Shown here piece by piece: positions 18,198 to 27,182 of a stretch of DNA of 64,000 nucleotides. Under the pieces are notes generated by a model, which saw nothing but the letters and a program-made list of their open reading frames with translations, did no database searches and was not told where the DNA came from. Position 1 is the first letter of the stretch; each line of letters begins with the position of its first letter. The translations under genes and the position numbers were made by a program. The stretch lies in NCBI GenBank assembly GCA_949927415.1, contig CATLFB010000004.1:1-64000 (forward strand). Direction: 5' to 3'. This stretch comes from an uncultured Candidatus Melainabacteria bacterium (GTDB lineage Bacteria; Cyanobacteriota; Vampirovibrionia; Gastranaerophilales; Gastranaerophilaceae).

Positions 18198-18226
18198 TTT
18201 ACCAAATAAAGAAATTGGATTATAAT
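18198..18226 (+). promoter_or_regulatory. Promoter giving a leaderless start for the glycosyltransferase gene
   Basis: TTTACC (18198-18203), a 17-base spacer and a perfect TATAAT (18221-18226). Only CAACTT separates the -10 box from ATG at 18233, so transcription should start at or next to the start codon. Confidence 0.6.
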
Positions 18227-18232
18227 CAACTT

Positions 18233-18937
18233 ATGGAAAGAAATTTGGTAAAAATTCAGAACCTTTCTGTAGACACCTTCACACTTGATGAAGCACTTGA
18301 GCATGCCAAAAAAGGTCAGGTTGTCACGCTGAATCCCGAAATGATTATGCATTCGGGCAAAAACCCTGATTTTGCGAAAATAATTAACAACGCTGAACTT
18401 GTAATCGCAGATGGCATAGGTGTTCAAATCGGGTTAAAAATTCTGGGGTTTGACGTTCGAAGAATCGCAGGTATAGAATTTGCGAGAAAAATTCTGGAGA
18501 ATTCACCCGCTAAAAGAGTTGCCCTGATTGGTGCAAAACCTGAGGTTATCGAAAAAACAGCGCAGAATTTAAAAGCAGAAATTCCTGAAATAAATATTGT
18601 TTATTATCATGACGGATATTTCAAGAATGATGATGAAATTTTAGAAAATTTACAAAAACACTCGCCCGAAATTGTACTGACCGCGCTTGGTTCTCCAAGG
18701 CAGGAAGAATTTAATTATAAAGCAAAACAGCTTATGCCGGAAACACTTTTCATCGGAGTCGGCGGAAGTTTTGACGTTTGGGCGGGAGTTGTTGAAAGAG
18801 CGCCGGAGATTTATCAGAAACTTTGTCTTGAATGGCTTTACAGAACGGTAAAGGAGCCGAAAAGATTCAAGCGAATTTTCCCGACCTTGCCGCTTTTTGT
18901 ATTAAAAGTTTTGAAAGAGAGAATAACAGGAGTATAA
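18233..18937 (+). CDS. WecG/TagA/CpsF-family glycosyltransferase
   Basis: 234 residues. The GT26 family moves N-acetylmannosamine(uronic acid) or similar sugars from UDP to a lipid-linked acceptor in cell-surface polymer synthesis. Family motifs seen: T-L-N-P-E-M-I-M near 40, ADGIGVQIG near 66, an RIAG-E-F block, the ALGSPRQE motif and GVGGSFDVWAG, and a C-terminal EWLYR. Length is typical. ATG at 18233 is chosen over an upstream TTG because TATAAT occupies the intervening bases. The transketolase half-gene follows one base after the stop, so the two are co-transcribed. Confidence 0.9.
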   Translation: MERNLVKIQNLSVDTFTLDEALEHAKKGQVVTLNPEMIMHSGKNPDFAKIINNAELVIADGIGVQIGLKILGFDVRRIAGIEFARKILENSPAKRVALIGAKPEVIEKTAQNLKAEIPEINIVYYHDGYFKNDDEILENLQKHSPEIVLTALGSPRQEEFNYKAKQLMPETLFIGVGGSFDVWAGVVERAPEIYQKLCLEWLYRTVKEPKRFKRIFPTLPLFVLKVLKERITGV

Positions 18938-18938
18938 C

Positions 18939-19763
18939 ATGCTTGAAAAAAACGAAGTTGAAAAAATCAAACAACTCTGCAAAGAAAACAGACAAAACAT
19001 TATCCGGATGGTTCACAATGCGCAATCCGGCCATATCGGAGGATCGTTATCTTCTGTTGAAATTTTGACGGTACTTTTTCACAAATGCATGAAAAAAGCT
19101 CCGCAATGGCACAGGGATTCTGACTTTGAGAAACGCGACCGATTTGTGTTGTCAAAAGGTCATGTATCGCCGGCTTATTATTCTGTACTTTCGCAGATTG
19201 GATATTTTGATAAAGAAGAACTTCTTAGTTTCAGAAAATTCGGAAGCCGTCTTCAGGGTCACCCGATGCCGGTATGCCCCGGAGTTGAAGCGGCTACGGG
19301 TTCTCTCGGGCAGGGGCTTTCGCTTTCATGCGGAATTGCGCTTGCGCTTAAATTAGACAAAAATCCGGCTCATGTTTTTGTGCTTCTGGGGGATGGTGAA
19401 CTTCAAGAAGGCAGCGTCTGGGAAGGGTTTATGAACGCTTCACATCACAAGCTTGACAATTTGATTGCAATAATTGACAGAAACAGACTGCAAATTGACG
19501 GCTGCACAGAAAATATCAAGTCATTAGATGCGCTTGATGAGAAGATAAAAGCGTTCAACTGGGATGTAATTGAAGTTGACGGTCATAATATCAATGCGAT
19601 TTATGACGCAATTGAAAAAGCAAAGAAAAACACACGCCCGACGGCAATAATCGCAAATACCGTGAAAGGAAAGGGCGTAAGCTTTATGGAAAACAATGCA
19701 GGCTGGCACGGCAAAGCGACAAATCAGGAAGAATTTGAAAAAGCAATGAAAGAACTTGCATAA
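18939..19763 (+). CDS. Transketolase, N-terminal subunit
   Basis: 274 residues, the size of the N-terminal half of a split transketolase, which moves two-carbon units between sugars using thiamine diphosphate. Motifs: GHIGGSLSSVE near 27, SKGH, GSLGQGLS, and the cofactor motif GDGELQEG ... N. The partner C-terminal subunit normally follows directly but is absent; the next gene is a YhcH-family protein. AGGAG precedes the ATG. The partner may be elsewhere in the genome. Its place behind a surface-sugar transferase hints at sugar supply. Confidence 0.88.
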   Translation: MLEKNEVEKIKQLCKENRQNIIRMVHNAQSGHIGGSLSSVEILTVLFHKCMKKAPQWHRDSDFEKRDRFVLSKGHVSPAYYSVLSQIGYFDKEELLSFRKFGSRLQGHPMPVCPGVEAATGSLGQGLSLSCGIALALKLDKNPAHVFVLLGDGELQEGSVWEGFMNASHHKLDNLIAIIDRNRLQIDGCTENIKSLDALDEKIKAFNWDVIEVDGHNINAIYDAIEKAKKNTRPTAIIANTVKGKGVSFMENNAGWHGKATNQEEFEKAMKELA

Positions 19764-19805
19764 AAAAGTTCCGGCAGTTGGCATTGTAAATAAAAAAGGA
19801 ATTTC

Positions 19806-20243
19806 ATGATTTACGACAGAATTGAAAATATTGATTTATACAATTTGGATAGCGCGGCTGTAGAATTTATCAAAAACTTAACGCCTGATATTGAGTGCAA
19901 AAAGCATATAATAAATGACAAAATTTACGCGAATGTTGAAGAATACACAACAAAAGAGAGCGGATTTTTTGAGGCGCACAGGAATTATCTTGATATACAA
20001 ATACTTTTGAGCGGGGAAGAAAACATAGAATACACGCCGCTTGAGGGTTTGGAAGTTAAAGATGAATACGACAGCGCAAGAGACATTGCATTCTATTTTG
20101 ACGGCGAAAATCATGTTACTCCGCTTAAGCTTTCGAAAAACATTTTCACGGTGCTTTATCCGACAGATGCGCACAAGCCTCAATTGATTTTTAAATCACG
20201 CCAAAAGGTTAAAAAAGTCGTTGTAAAAATCAAAATCAATTAA
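19806..20243 (+). CDS. YhcH/YjgK/YiaL-family protein (DUF386)
   Basis: 145 residues. The cupin-like DUF386 pattern is clear: DIQILLSGEE near 61, an E-Y-D stretch, F-x-I-x-x-P-x-D-A-H-x-P (FTVLYPTDAHKP) with the conserved His, and K-K-V-V-V-K-I at the end. Family members are linked to sugar or sialic-acid metabolism, some as anomerase-like proteins. AAGGAATTTC precedes the ATG. It sits 42 bases after the transketolase half, probably in the same operon. Confidence 0.85.
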   Translation: MIYDRIENIDLYNLDSAAVEFIKNLTPDIECKKHIINDKIYANVEEYTTKESGFFEAHRNYLDIQILLSGEENIEYTPLEGLEVKDEYDSARDIAFYFDGENHVTPLKLSKNIFTVLYPTDAHKPQLIFKSRQKVKKVVVKIKIN

Positions 20244-20345
20244 CCTTAACCAAACAATTACGGAGCTTCATAGAGCAACAGAATACCTATAATTATCTGA
20301 GGTGTAAAAGCCAAAATAAATTGCTGTAAAAAATTCCGTTCAAAA

Positions 20346-21407
20346 TTAAGAACTCATGTTTTTCTGTTTAAAGTTTTTAATCTGAACATTGGTCAGATGT
20401 TCCAGACCCGGCTCTACATATTTTTTCATGATAATTTTTTCAACAAAAAGGTCTATCGGCTTAATCAAAAGCCCGAGCATGACAAATCCGCCGATTGTTT
20501 TCTTCATTTTTGTTTTAAAAATATCAGCCATTTCAACCTTGTGCAAAATATCTTTTATCGCCAAATCTTTTGCATTTGCCTTGAATTCGGAATCCTTCAG
20601 ATATTTTGCTTTTAAATCTTTGAACTCTTTGAATAATTTTTCTGTTAATTTAGCCGGCTTTTTGTTCTCATCGTTTAGAAGCGCGGCTCTGATTTCAAAC
20701 AAATCATCAATCTTCTTGTTTGTATATTGATGAATCAGCGCACGCCTTCCGGCTCCTTCTTTGCCCATTTCTTCGGGGTGTCTGCCGCCAAAAACAAGGT
20801 CAAAGAATTTTTTCACAAAATTTGTGTTTTGATGGTGACGAGTTGTCTGGTCAATGTAGTTATCCAGAGAAACTTTAAATTCTTCTTTAAATTTATCTAT
20901 TTTTCCGTCGTATTTTGCAAGCTTTCTGCGAGACATGAATTCAGACAGGAATTTTGTTGATTCTTCCTGAGTCTGAAGCGATAGTTTTGTATCTGATTGG
21001 CGTGCAAGGACTGAGGCTGTTTTTTGCCCTGTATGAACCGCAACTATCGGGAACACAACGCTTGCCAGTGCCTGAAAAATCGCCTGTTCAAAACCTCTTT
21101 TTGCATTCGGATCGTATGTTTCTTTATTATTTCTGTATTTGTCATAAATATCCGCGCCAAAATACATCATTGCCGGATACCACAAAATTGTACCCATTTT
21201 TGGTGCGATATCCATTACTGCCGCGCCTATGTCATTTGTGAAGGCAAGTCCGCGTATCGGCCACTTCATCAAAGGGTCATTATAGGGATTTTTCTTTTTT
21301 CCGGATTTCTCAAACGATGTATCCTGAGACTTATTTGAAACGGAATCGAGAGCCGTAAAGTTTTGCACAGCACTATTTGAGGTAAATTTCGGGGTTAAAG
21401 TAATCAA
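20346..21407 (-). CDS. Lineage-type membrane-associated protein, unknown function
   Basis: 353 residues. The start is TTG, with AGGAGA nine bases upstream and no ATG before residue 47. N-terminal region: low complexity with QNFTALDS, then MKWPIRGLAFTNDIGAAV and helical membrane-like segments (about 60-85, 110-125), a basic helical middle, and a hydrophobic segment near 305-325 (GGFVMLGLLIKPIDL). Sequence style matches the other multi-copy membrane proteins in this window (38004-40094, 41892-43108, 47861-51244). Function unknown. Confidence 0.65.
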   Translation of the reverse strand: MITLTPKFTSNSAVQNFTALDSVSNKSQDTSFEKSGKKKNPYNDPLMKWPIRGLAFTNDIGAAVMDIAPKMGTILWYPAMMYFGADIYDKYRNNKETYDPNAKRGFEQAIFQALASVVFPIVAVHTGQKTASVLARQSDTKLSLQTQEESTKFLSEFMSRRKLAKYDGKIDKFKEEFKVSLDNYIDQTTRHHQNTNFVKKFFDLVFGGRHPEEMGKEGAGRRALIHQYTNKKIDDLFEIRAALLNDENKKPAKLTEKLFKEFKDLKAKYLKDSEFKANAKDLAIKDILHKVEMADIFKTKMKKTIGGFVMLGLLIKPIDLFVEKIIMKKYVEPGLEHLTNVQIKNFKQKNMSS

Positions 21408-21631
21408 TTATTTGGTTCTCCTGCAAATACTATAAACGATAACTAATTATAATCCATGCTTCCACACAAATTTATTATAATATAAATCCCGAAAATAAAA
21501 TAATTTGCGCTATTTTTGGTAAATATTTATTAAGATTTTTTATTTTCATATCCTGCTAAAGTTTTATTAATTTTAGTAACTTTTTATCTGAAGTTGTTAT
21601 TTCAAAAGACTTTTTTATGTACAATTCTTAT

Positions 21632-21985
21632 ATGAAAATTCTTAATTTAATAACCCCGATTAATTTTTTGCAAAAGAATCAAAGAGATGTTTTGCGCTAC
21701 AAATACCTGAATCCGGATAAAACAGTTCAGGCGGTTTTGACTGTTGACAAAAAGACTCACGAATTTATCAGCTATGACACTTTTACAAAAGAAAACCCCT
21801 ATATTGAGCCAAAAACATCACTTGACCCCAAAATCGCTAAATCTCAGAAAAAACATCACCAGCCGGGTGATGTATTCACCACTAAATATCTCAAGAAAGA
21901 TAAAAAAACTGTCGATATGGAAGTTAAATACCGTTGGATTAACGATAATGACTTTGAAGTCGTTGAAGTCATTCACCACGATTAA
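21632..21985 (+). CDS. Small unknown protein, likely leaderless
   Basis: 117 residues from the ATG at 21632; TACAAT at 21620-21625 lies six bases upstream, which argues against an ATG at 21617 that overlaps the box. No signal peptide; hydrophilic and beta-rich, with basic stretches. Unrecognised. Confidence 0.55.
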   Translation: MKILNLITPINFLQKNQRDVLRYKYLNPDKTVQAVLTVDKKTHEFISYDTFTKENPYIEPKTSLDPKIAKSQKKHHQPGDVFTTKYLKKDKKTVDMEVKYRWINDNDFEVVEVIHHD

Positions 21986-22046
21986 TTTCGGACAATACAA
22001 ATTGTTAATGCTATGAGCAAAATTTTTTAATGCATAAAAATAAGCA

Positions 22047-22403
22047 TTATGCACCTTCGCTTACATGCTCTAATGCCATTTCAAGTATTACTTTTACATG
22101 GTTATCGTTCAAAGCATAGTAGACATTTTTACCTTTTTTATTTGCCCTTACAAGCTTTGCGATCCTCAAAACTTTTAACTGATGCGATACAGCTGACTTT
22201 GTCATATTCAAAAGCACAGCAAGGTCGCCGACACACATTTCACTCTCATCCAATGCCCACAACAATTGTATCCTTGTGCCGTCACCCATCACTTTGAAAA
22301 AATCCGACAGCTCATACAATAAATTCATATCAGGCATATTTGGCCTGACTTTTTCAACGATATCTGTATTAATCGCCTCGCAATCAGAATGCTTGTTTTC
22401 CAT
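22047..22403 (-). CDS. ArsR/SmtB-family metal-responsive repressor (zinc/cadmium type)
   Basis: 118 residues. A winged-helix ArsR domain covers about 25-105 (LADFFK-like entry helix, KSAVSHQLKVLR recognition helix). The C-terminal helix carries D-x-H-(10)-H-x-x-E, the alpha-5 zinc site of SmtB/CzrA. One Cys (MCVGDL) sits at the ArsR alpha-3 position but the full CxC motif is absent, so an alpha-5 sensor is favoured. ATG at 22403 is 12 bases after AGGAG. It is divergent from the P1B-ATPase, and matching operators lie in both promoters. Confidence 0.88.
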   Translation of the reverse strand: MENKHSDCEAINTDIVEKVRPNMPDMNLLYELSDFFKVMGDGTRIQLLWALDESEMCVGDLAVLLNMTKSAVSHQLKVLRIAKLVRANKKGKNVYYALNDNHVKVILEMALEHVSEGA

Positions 22404-22439
22404 AATTTGCTTCATCTCCTTATATTATCATACCACAGA

Positions 22440-22453
22440 TGAATAGTTGTTCA
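22440..22453. promoter_or_regulatory. SmtB-type operator in the repressor's own promoter
   Basis: TGAATAGTTGTTCA is an imperfect inverted repeat like known ArsR/SmtB operators. On the minus strand it overlaps TTGAAC (-35) with TATGAT 16 bases on, so the repressor should control itself. Confidence 0.7.
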
Positions 22454-22492
22454 ACTAATGTAAAGATTATTTGCAAAATCGAGTTTGCACAA

Positions 22493-22522
22493 TTGACAAT
22501 TGAATAGTTGTTCAATTATAAT
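22493..22522 (+). promoter_or_regulatory. P1B-ATPase promoter with SmtB-type operator in the spacer
   Basis: TTGACA (22493-22498), an 18-base spacer and TATAAT (22517-22522). An identical TGAATAGTTGTTCA copy (22501-22514) lies between the two boxes, an ideal place for steric repression released by metal. Confidence 0.8.
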
Positions 22523-22556
22523 ACTATATAGAAATACTTATACTCAAGGAGGAATT

Positions 22557-24446
22557 ATGTGCGAACATTGCCATAGTCACGAACACGGAAAAACACATAC
22601 AGAAAAGGAAAGGCTATCAATTATCCCCCGAATAATAGCGGCAATAATTATTCTCATTTTAGCTGTTATTACAGATTCAAACAGTTTAGTTAAATTTATG
22701 CTGTTTTTAAGTGCATATTTAATTGCAGGTTCAGATGTATTATTAAAGGCAATCAAAAACATTTTCAAAGGAAAAGTTTTTGACGAAAACTTTCTGATGG
22801 GAATCGCAACTCTCGGAGCCTTTGCTATAAAAGAGTTTCCGGAAGCTGTGACGGTTATGGTTTTGTATCAGCTTGGAGAATATTTACAGGACAAGGCAGT
22901 TGAAAAAACAAGAGATTCAATTATAGAACTTATGGATATCAGGGCGGATTATGCAAACATAGAAGAAAACGGACAGTTAATCAGAAAAGCGCCAGAGGAT
23001 ATTAACATTAATGATGTAATTACCGTCATAACAGGTGAAAAGATTCCTCTTGACGGTATTGTAATCGAAGGAGAGGCTTTAGTTGACACCTCTGCATTAA
23101 CAGGCGAATCAATTCCGCGGACGTTGAAAACAGGAGATAGCGCAATCAGCGGTTTTATAAATAAAAACGGCGTTATAAAAATCAGAGTAACAAAGAAATT
23201 TACAGACTCAACTGTTTCAAAAATCCTTGAACTTGTTGAAAACCAAACAGGGCGAAAAGCAAAGAGTGAAAAGTTTATAACAAAATTTGCCCGTTATTAC
23301 ACACCGGTCGTTGTACTTGGAGCGGTTTTACTTGCTGTTATACCGCCATTATTTACAGGCGGCGGATTTAGCATTTGGTTTGAAAGGGGATTAACATTTC
23401 TGGTTATTTCCTGTCCTTGCGCTCTTGTTATTTCAATACCCATGGGATTCTTTGCAGGGATTGGCGCGGCTTCAAAATGCGGAATATTAATCAAAGGAAG
23501 CAGTTATTTAGAGGCTCTTTCACATATTGGAACGATAGTTTTTGACAAAACCGGAACCTTAACTAAAGGGGTATTCAAAGTAACAAAGAGTGAACCTGGC
23601 AATGGGGTTACAAAAGAAGAATTGCTTTTAAAAGCGGCAATGGCTGAAAAATATTCAAATCATCCGATTGCACAGTCATTAAAAGAGGCTTGTGATGAGA
23701 TTGTTGAGGTGAAAGCTGACGAGATATCAGAACTTGCAGGATTAGGGGTAAAAGCACGTATTAACGGGGAAATTATACTTGCCGGCAGCAAAGGGCTTAT
23801 GGAAAAATACGGAGTTCAAGTAAACAGCCCTGAAACAGTCAACGGAACAATTGTTTATGTTGCGCAAGAGCAAAAATATTTGGGTTATATAGTTATTTCA
23901 GATGAAATAAAAGAGGACAGTGCATTTGCAATTAGCGAGATAAAAAAAGAGGTTAACGATATTGTTATGCTAAGCGGAGACACAAAAGAATCTGCTGAAT
24001 TTACGGCAAAAGAACTAGGAATAGAAAAAGTTTTTGCAGGTCTTCTGCCACAAGACAAGGTTTTTAAACTTGAAGAACTTTGTGAAGAAAAATCAGGCGG
24101 CAAAAGCATTGTTTTTGTAGGCGACGGGATAAATGATGCGCCGGTTTTAACCCGTGCAGATATTGGAATTGCAATGGGTGCGCTTGGCTCTGACAGTGCA
24201 ATTGAGGCGGCCGATGCGGTGATTTTGGATGACAAAATTTCTAAGATTCCGATGGGTATAAAGATTGCAAAAAAGACAATGTTAATAGTAAAAGAAAATA
24301 TTGTTTTAGCGATTGGGATAAAGGTTGTATTTTTAATATTAGGAGCAATGGGTATTATGACAATGTGGGGCGCAGTATTTGCAGATACCGGAGTGACGTT
24401 GCTTGCGGTCCTGAATTCACTTCGGGCTCTAAGGGCGAGCGAATAA
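22557..24446 (+). CDS. zntA: Zinc/cadmium/lead-exporting P1B-2-type ATPase
   Basis: 629 residues; AGGAGG six bases before the ATG fixes the start, excluding an upstream in-frame ATG. A short His/Cys N-terminus (CEHCHSHEHGKTH) replaces the usual metal-binding domain. Then TGES (~182-185), the membrane CPC motif (C286-P287-C288), DKTGTLTKG with phosphorylated D330, an HP locus and GDGINDAP. The last membrane pair ends in a D-x-G motif (FADTG), typical of Zn/Cd/Pb pumps. It exports divalent metal from the cytoplasm. Divergent SmtB-type control is visible upstream. Confidence 0.92.
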   Translation: MCEHCHSHEHGKTHTEKERLSIIPRIIAAIIILILAVITDSNSLVKFMLFLSAYLIAGSDVLLKAIKNIFKGKVFDENFLMGIATLGAFAIKEFPEAVTVMVLYQLGEYLQDKAVEKTRDSIIELMDIRADYANIEENGQLIRKAPEDININDVITVITGEKIPLDGIVIEGEALVDTSALTGESIPRTLKTGDSAISGFINKNGVIKIRVTKKFTDSTVSKILELVENQTGRKAKSEKFITKFARYYTPVVVLGAVLLAVIPPLFTGGGFSIWFERGLTFLVISCPCALVISIPMGFFAGIGAASKCGILIKGSSYLEALSHIGTIVFDKTGTLTKGVFKVTKSEPGNGVTKEELLLKAAMAEKYSNHPIAQSLKEACDEIVEVKADEISELAGLGVKARINGEIILAGSKGLMEKYGVQVNSPETVNGTIVYVAQEQKYLGYIVISDEIKEDSAFAISEIKKEVNDIVMLSGDTKESAEFTAKELGIEKVFAGLLPQDKVFKLEELCEEKSGGKSIVFVGDGINDAPVLTRADIGIAMGALGSDSAIEAADAVILDDKISKIPMGIKIAKKTMLIVKENIVLAIGIKVVFLILGAMGIMTMWGAVFADTGVTLLAVLNSLRALRASE

Positions 24447-24453
24447 ATAGAGA

Positions 24454-24484
24454 TAAAAAAAACAGGATTAAGTTCCTGTTTTTT
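24454..24484. terminator. Rho-independent terminator of the P1B-ATPase gene
   Basis: AAAAAACAGGA, loop TTAAGT, TCCTGTTTTTTC: a GC-poor but perfect stem with T-run. Confidence 0.8.
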
Positions 24485-24564
24485 CTTTAAAATATATTTT
24501 TTTAAGGGTGAAGTATACAACTGTTATGAATCGGGAAAGTTGCAAGAAAACTTGAATAACGTTA

Positions 24565-25065
24565 TTAATAATAACGGTTTTTACCGCAAGGACAACAAGA
24601 TTTACCATTCTTTTTCAATTCTCTCATGTGTTCTAATGTTTTGAGTTGTTTATCTGTTAAAGATTTTTCAAACTTTTCATTGTATTTAACTTTGATATTT
24701 GCAGATTTTTCTTTTAATTTAGAATTTTCTTCTTTAAGTTTAGAAATTTTTTCGGACTTTTGTTCGTCAGACAAGTCAGACGCTTTAATTTCCTTTATTT
24801 GCTTGTAATTCTCACGAATTTTATTGTTAACGGGTTTTAATTCTTTTTGCTGCTTTTCTCTATTTGCATCAAAAAATTTAACCTGTTCTTTAGTAAGTCC
24901 TAAATGTTCTACAAAATGTTTTTTACAAGAGCAACGCTTAACTGTAGTTTGTTGCTTATTTGCAGGTTGAATATCGTAATATTGAAGTTCATCAGCTAAT
25001 GAAATATTTACAGTACCAAACATAATTATCAAAACCAGACCGCAAGAAAACAAAAACTTTTTCAT
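24565..25065 (-). CDS. Spy/CpxP-like periplasmic protein with Cys-rich ends
   Basis: 166 residues. A signal peptide (~1-24, ending SLA) leads into CSCKKH (about 42-47) and an LTKEQ motif; long charged helices (60-140) match the LTxxQ fold of Spy, CpxP and CnrX. The C-terminus is SCCPCGKNRYY, a Cys cluster suited to metal binding. It lies convergent to the zinc/cadmium pump, so a periplasmic metal sensor or buffer is plausible. A similar Cys-tailed protein follows the ECF sigma gene at 44112. The start may alternatively be four codons upstream. Confidence 0.75.
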   Translation of the reverse strand: MKKFLFSCGLVLIIMFGTVNISLADELQYYDIQPANKQQTTVKRCSCKKHFVEHLGLTKEQVKFFDANREKQQKELKPVNNKIRENYKQIKEIKASDLSDEQKSEKISKLKEENSKLKEKSANIKVKYNEKFEKSLTDKQLKTLEHMRELKKNGKSCCPCGKNRYY

Positions 25066-25245
25066 ATAAATTCTCATTTTTAGCTAAGAATTTCATAAAT
25101 AGAATTGCATGTAAATAATCTGCTATATCACCGGCAATAAGATTAACAAAATTCATTTACGAAAAGTAATTTTTATGATACTATTCTTGTTATAAAGTAT
25201 GATAAAATTGATAATTTTGTAGTATTTTAGGATTTAAAATATTGC

Positions 25246-25686
25246 ATGAATTACAAAAAACATCAGGTAGTTGGAATGAATAAGAAGAAGTTTGCTGTTA
25301 GTTTATTGTTGTCTGCAATTGTTTTAGGCACTACCTCAATGCCGTCTTATGCCGGTATCGGAACAGCGGTGGCAGAACATATTATAAAACATTTTATAAA
25401 AGATGCAGGGTTGAATGTATTAGACGGAATTGCTAACGCAGGGCTTATAGAACTGGAGCCTTATGAAGGTGTTTATACAAATGTAATAATGAATGATAGA
25501 GATTTTAAATTGCAGGACAGTTCTCTTCTTATTTTTCCCATAATGGATGTTACAAACACATCTTATGGCGTAGTAACTGCAGCAAGAGATTATTTTGAGA
25601 TACTGGGCAGAGCAACAGTTATTAATTATTCAAATTTAAAAGTTAACCCCAATAGTACGCAAGATATTCACCTAAAAAAAAGATGA
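25246..25686 (+). CDS. N-terminal part of a frameshifted secreted beta-helix protein
   Basis: 146 residues; a start at the 11th codon (ATGAATAAGAAG) gives a cleaner signal peptide (SMPSYAG) and is equally possible. The frame ends just after a run of eight A at 25674-25681. Removing one A gives HLKK-DDMQSQLVYDG and continues directly into the 494-residue frame that starts two bases on. It is therefore probably the first quarter of one ~640-residue surface protein. Function unknown. Confidence 0.65.
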   Translation: MNYKKHQVVGMNKKKFAVSLLLSAIVLGTTSMPSYAGIGTAVAEHIIKHFIKDAGLNVLDGIANAGLIELEPYEGVYTNVIMNDRDFKLQDSSLLIFPIMDVTNTSYGVVTAARDYFEILGRATVINYSNLKVNPNSTQDIHLKKR

Positions 25687-25687
25687 C

Positions 25688-27172
25688 ATGCAAAGTCAAC
25701 TCGTTTACGATGGTATGAATGCCGGCTTTATCAATTTTGGAGAGATTGATTTAAGCGGCGGATGGGTAGAAGTAATCGGGTATGGCAAAGACCCGAGTTT
25801 ATCCAAAACTACAAACGGAAGATTTGACCTCAATGATTTATCAACACTTACTTATGAAAATTTATCTAAAATCTTGGAAGAAAATGTTGACAGACCTAAT
25901 GAGCCTCATTATATTGCATATTTTATAAATTCAAATTATGTTGAAGCGGGTGCCGTATCTCCAAACCCTATTAAAGGTGTAATTAATGATGGTGTTAATA
26001 TGCACAACGGCAGTATCTTTATGAATGTATTTGATGCTGATGTTGATAGAGATGATTACTGCCCTTATGTTAATTTTATTCAATCAGGCGGACCGGGAGA
26101 TGTTATCTATAACTCGGGCTATATAGCTAATGTCCATTTGGTTCAGGTTGACTCTATTTTAATAAACGATAGAAGCCATATCACGGATGCAATGGGAAAC
26201 GAATTGCCTGAAAACAAACAAGTTGGAGGGCATATATTATCGCTTCAGACAAATTGGTCAACTATAGTATTAAACAATGAAGGAGCTTTAATTGATATTT
26301 ATGGGCCTATTCTGGATGGTCTTTTTTATCAGCCTCTTGTTTATAACAAAGGTACCATGAATTATATCGAACAAAACTATGGCATAATTGACGGGCTTAA
26401 TATCGGAAAAATTGATTTTAAAACTAATAACACCGCAGGTATTAGCGCAAAAACCGAAGGTAAAAACAGTGGAATTATAAAAAACATTATATTAAATATC
26501 GGCAATAACTTAACTTTCCACAATTACAAGACATTTAAAAATGACGATAAACAATCTTCAATAAATGTCGCTTCTAGTTCAAAATTCTATAACGAAGAAG
26601 GTGCAACTGTATCAAATTATGAAATAAATAATGACTATGGGCTAGTATACAATTTTGGCACAATAGACAAAAATTCAACTATAAACAATTCATACACTTT
26701 TTATAACGGAACAGAAGATAATAAAATCGGTTCAATAATAGATTCCGTAATTAACAACGACGAGGGCAGTTTTTATAACTATGGAACAATTGAAGGCGCA
26801 ACAACTATAAATAATGATGAAAATTTTTATAATTATGGAACAATAGATGTTGATAAAGTAAATACATCGCGCCCTTCCACCTGGCAGTCTTTTAAAAACT
26901 ACGGGACTTTAAAAGCAAATGAATTAAACAATGAGTCATATGATGATAATGACTTTGAGAAATACAAGTTTGAGTGGAAAGGCAAATCGGAATGCTACCG
27001 TATAGCGGGAAAACGTTCAACAGGTACGCTAAGACCTGAAGATATTGAGGCTATGTGTGAACTTGTGCCAGCAAAAATCGTATCTTCAGAACAAGCTTTC
27101 AAAGATGATACCGCACTTTCAAACGCTCATTATATCTTGAAAGATAAAGGTATTGAAATGAAATTATTATAA
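25688..27172 (+). CDS. C-terminal part of a frameshifted beta-helix surface protein
   Basis: 494 residues, read in the +1 frame relative to the preceding piece. It has repeated FYNYGTI / INN units between residues ~270 and 410, the spacing expected of a right-handed beta-helix such as autotransporter or FHA-type passengers. The extreme C-terminus (YHIL-KDKGIEMKLL) is not a porin domain. The ATG at 25688 lacks a clear ribosome site, which fits an internal piece rather than a real start. The stop overlaps the ribosome site of the type III Res gene. Confidence 0.65.
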   Translation: MQSQLVYDGMNAGFINFGEIDLSGGWVEVIGYGKDPSLSKTTNGRFDLNDLSTLTYENLSKILEENVDRPNEPHYIAYFINSNYVEAGAVSPNPIKGVINDGVNMHNGSIFMNVFDADVDRDDYCPYVNFIQSGGPGDVIYNSGYIANVHLVQVDSILINDRSHITDAMGNELPENKQVGGHILSLQTNWSTIVLNNEGALIDIYGPILDGLFYQPLVYNKGTMNYIEQNYGIIDGLNIGKIDFKTNNTAGISAKTEGKNSGIIKNIILNIGNNLTFHNYKTFKNDDKQSSINVASSSKFYNEEGATVSNYEINNDYGLVYNFGTIDKNSTINNSYTFYNGTEDNKIGSIIDSVINNDEGSFYNYGTIEGATTINNDENFYNYGTIDVDKVNTSRPSTWQSFKNYGTLKANELNNESYDDNDFEKYKFEWKGKSECYRIAGKRSTGTLRPEDIEAMCELVPAKIVSSEQAFKDDTALSNAHYILKDKGIEMKLL

Positions 27173-27182
27173 GGAGTGCCGG

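Noticed and set aside
25671..25690. Programmed -1 ribosomal frameshift at the A8 run
   Set aside because: There is no clear downstream stem-loop or stimulatory site, so slippage or error is a simpler reading than programmed frameshifting.
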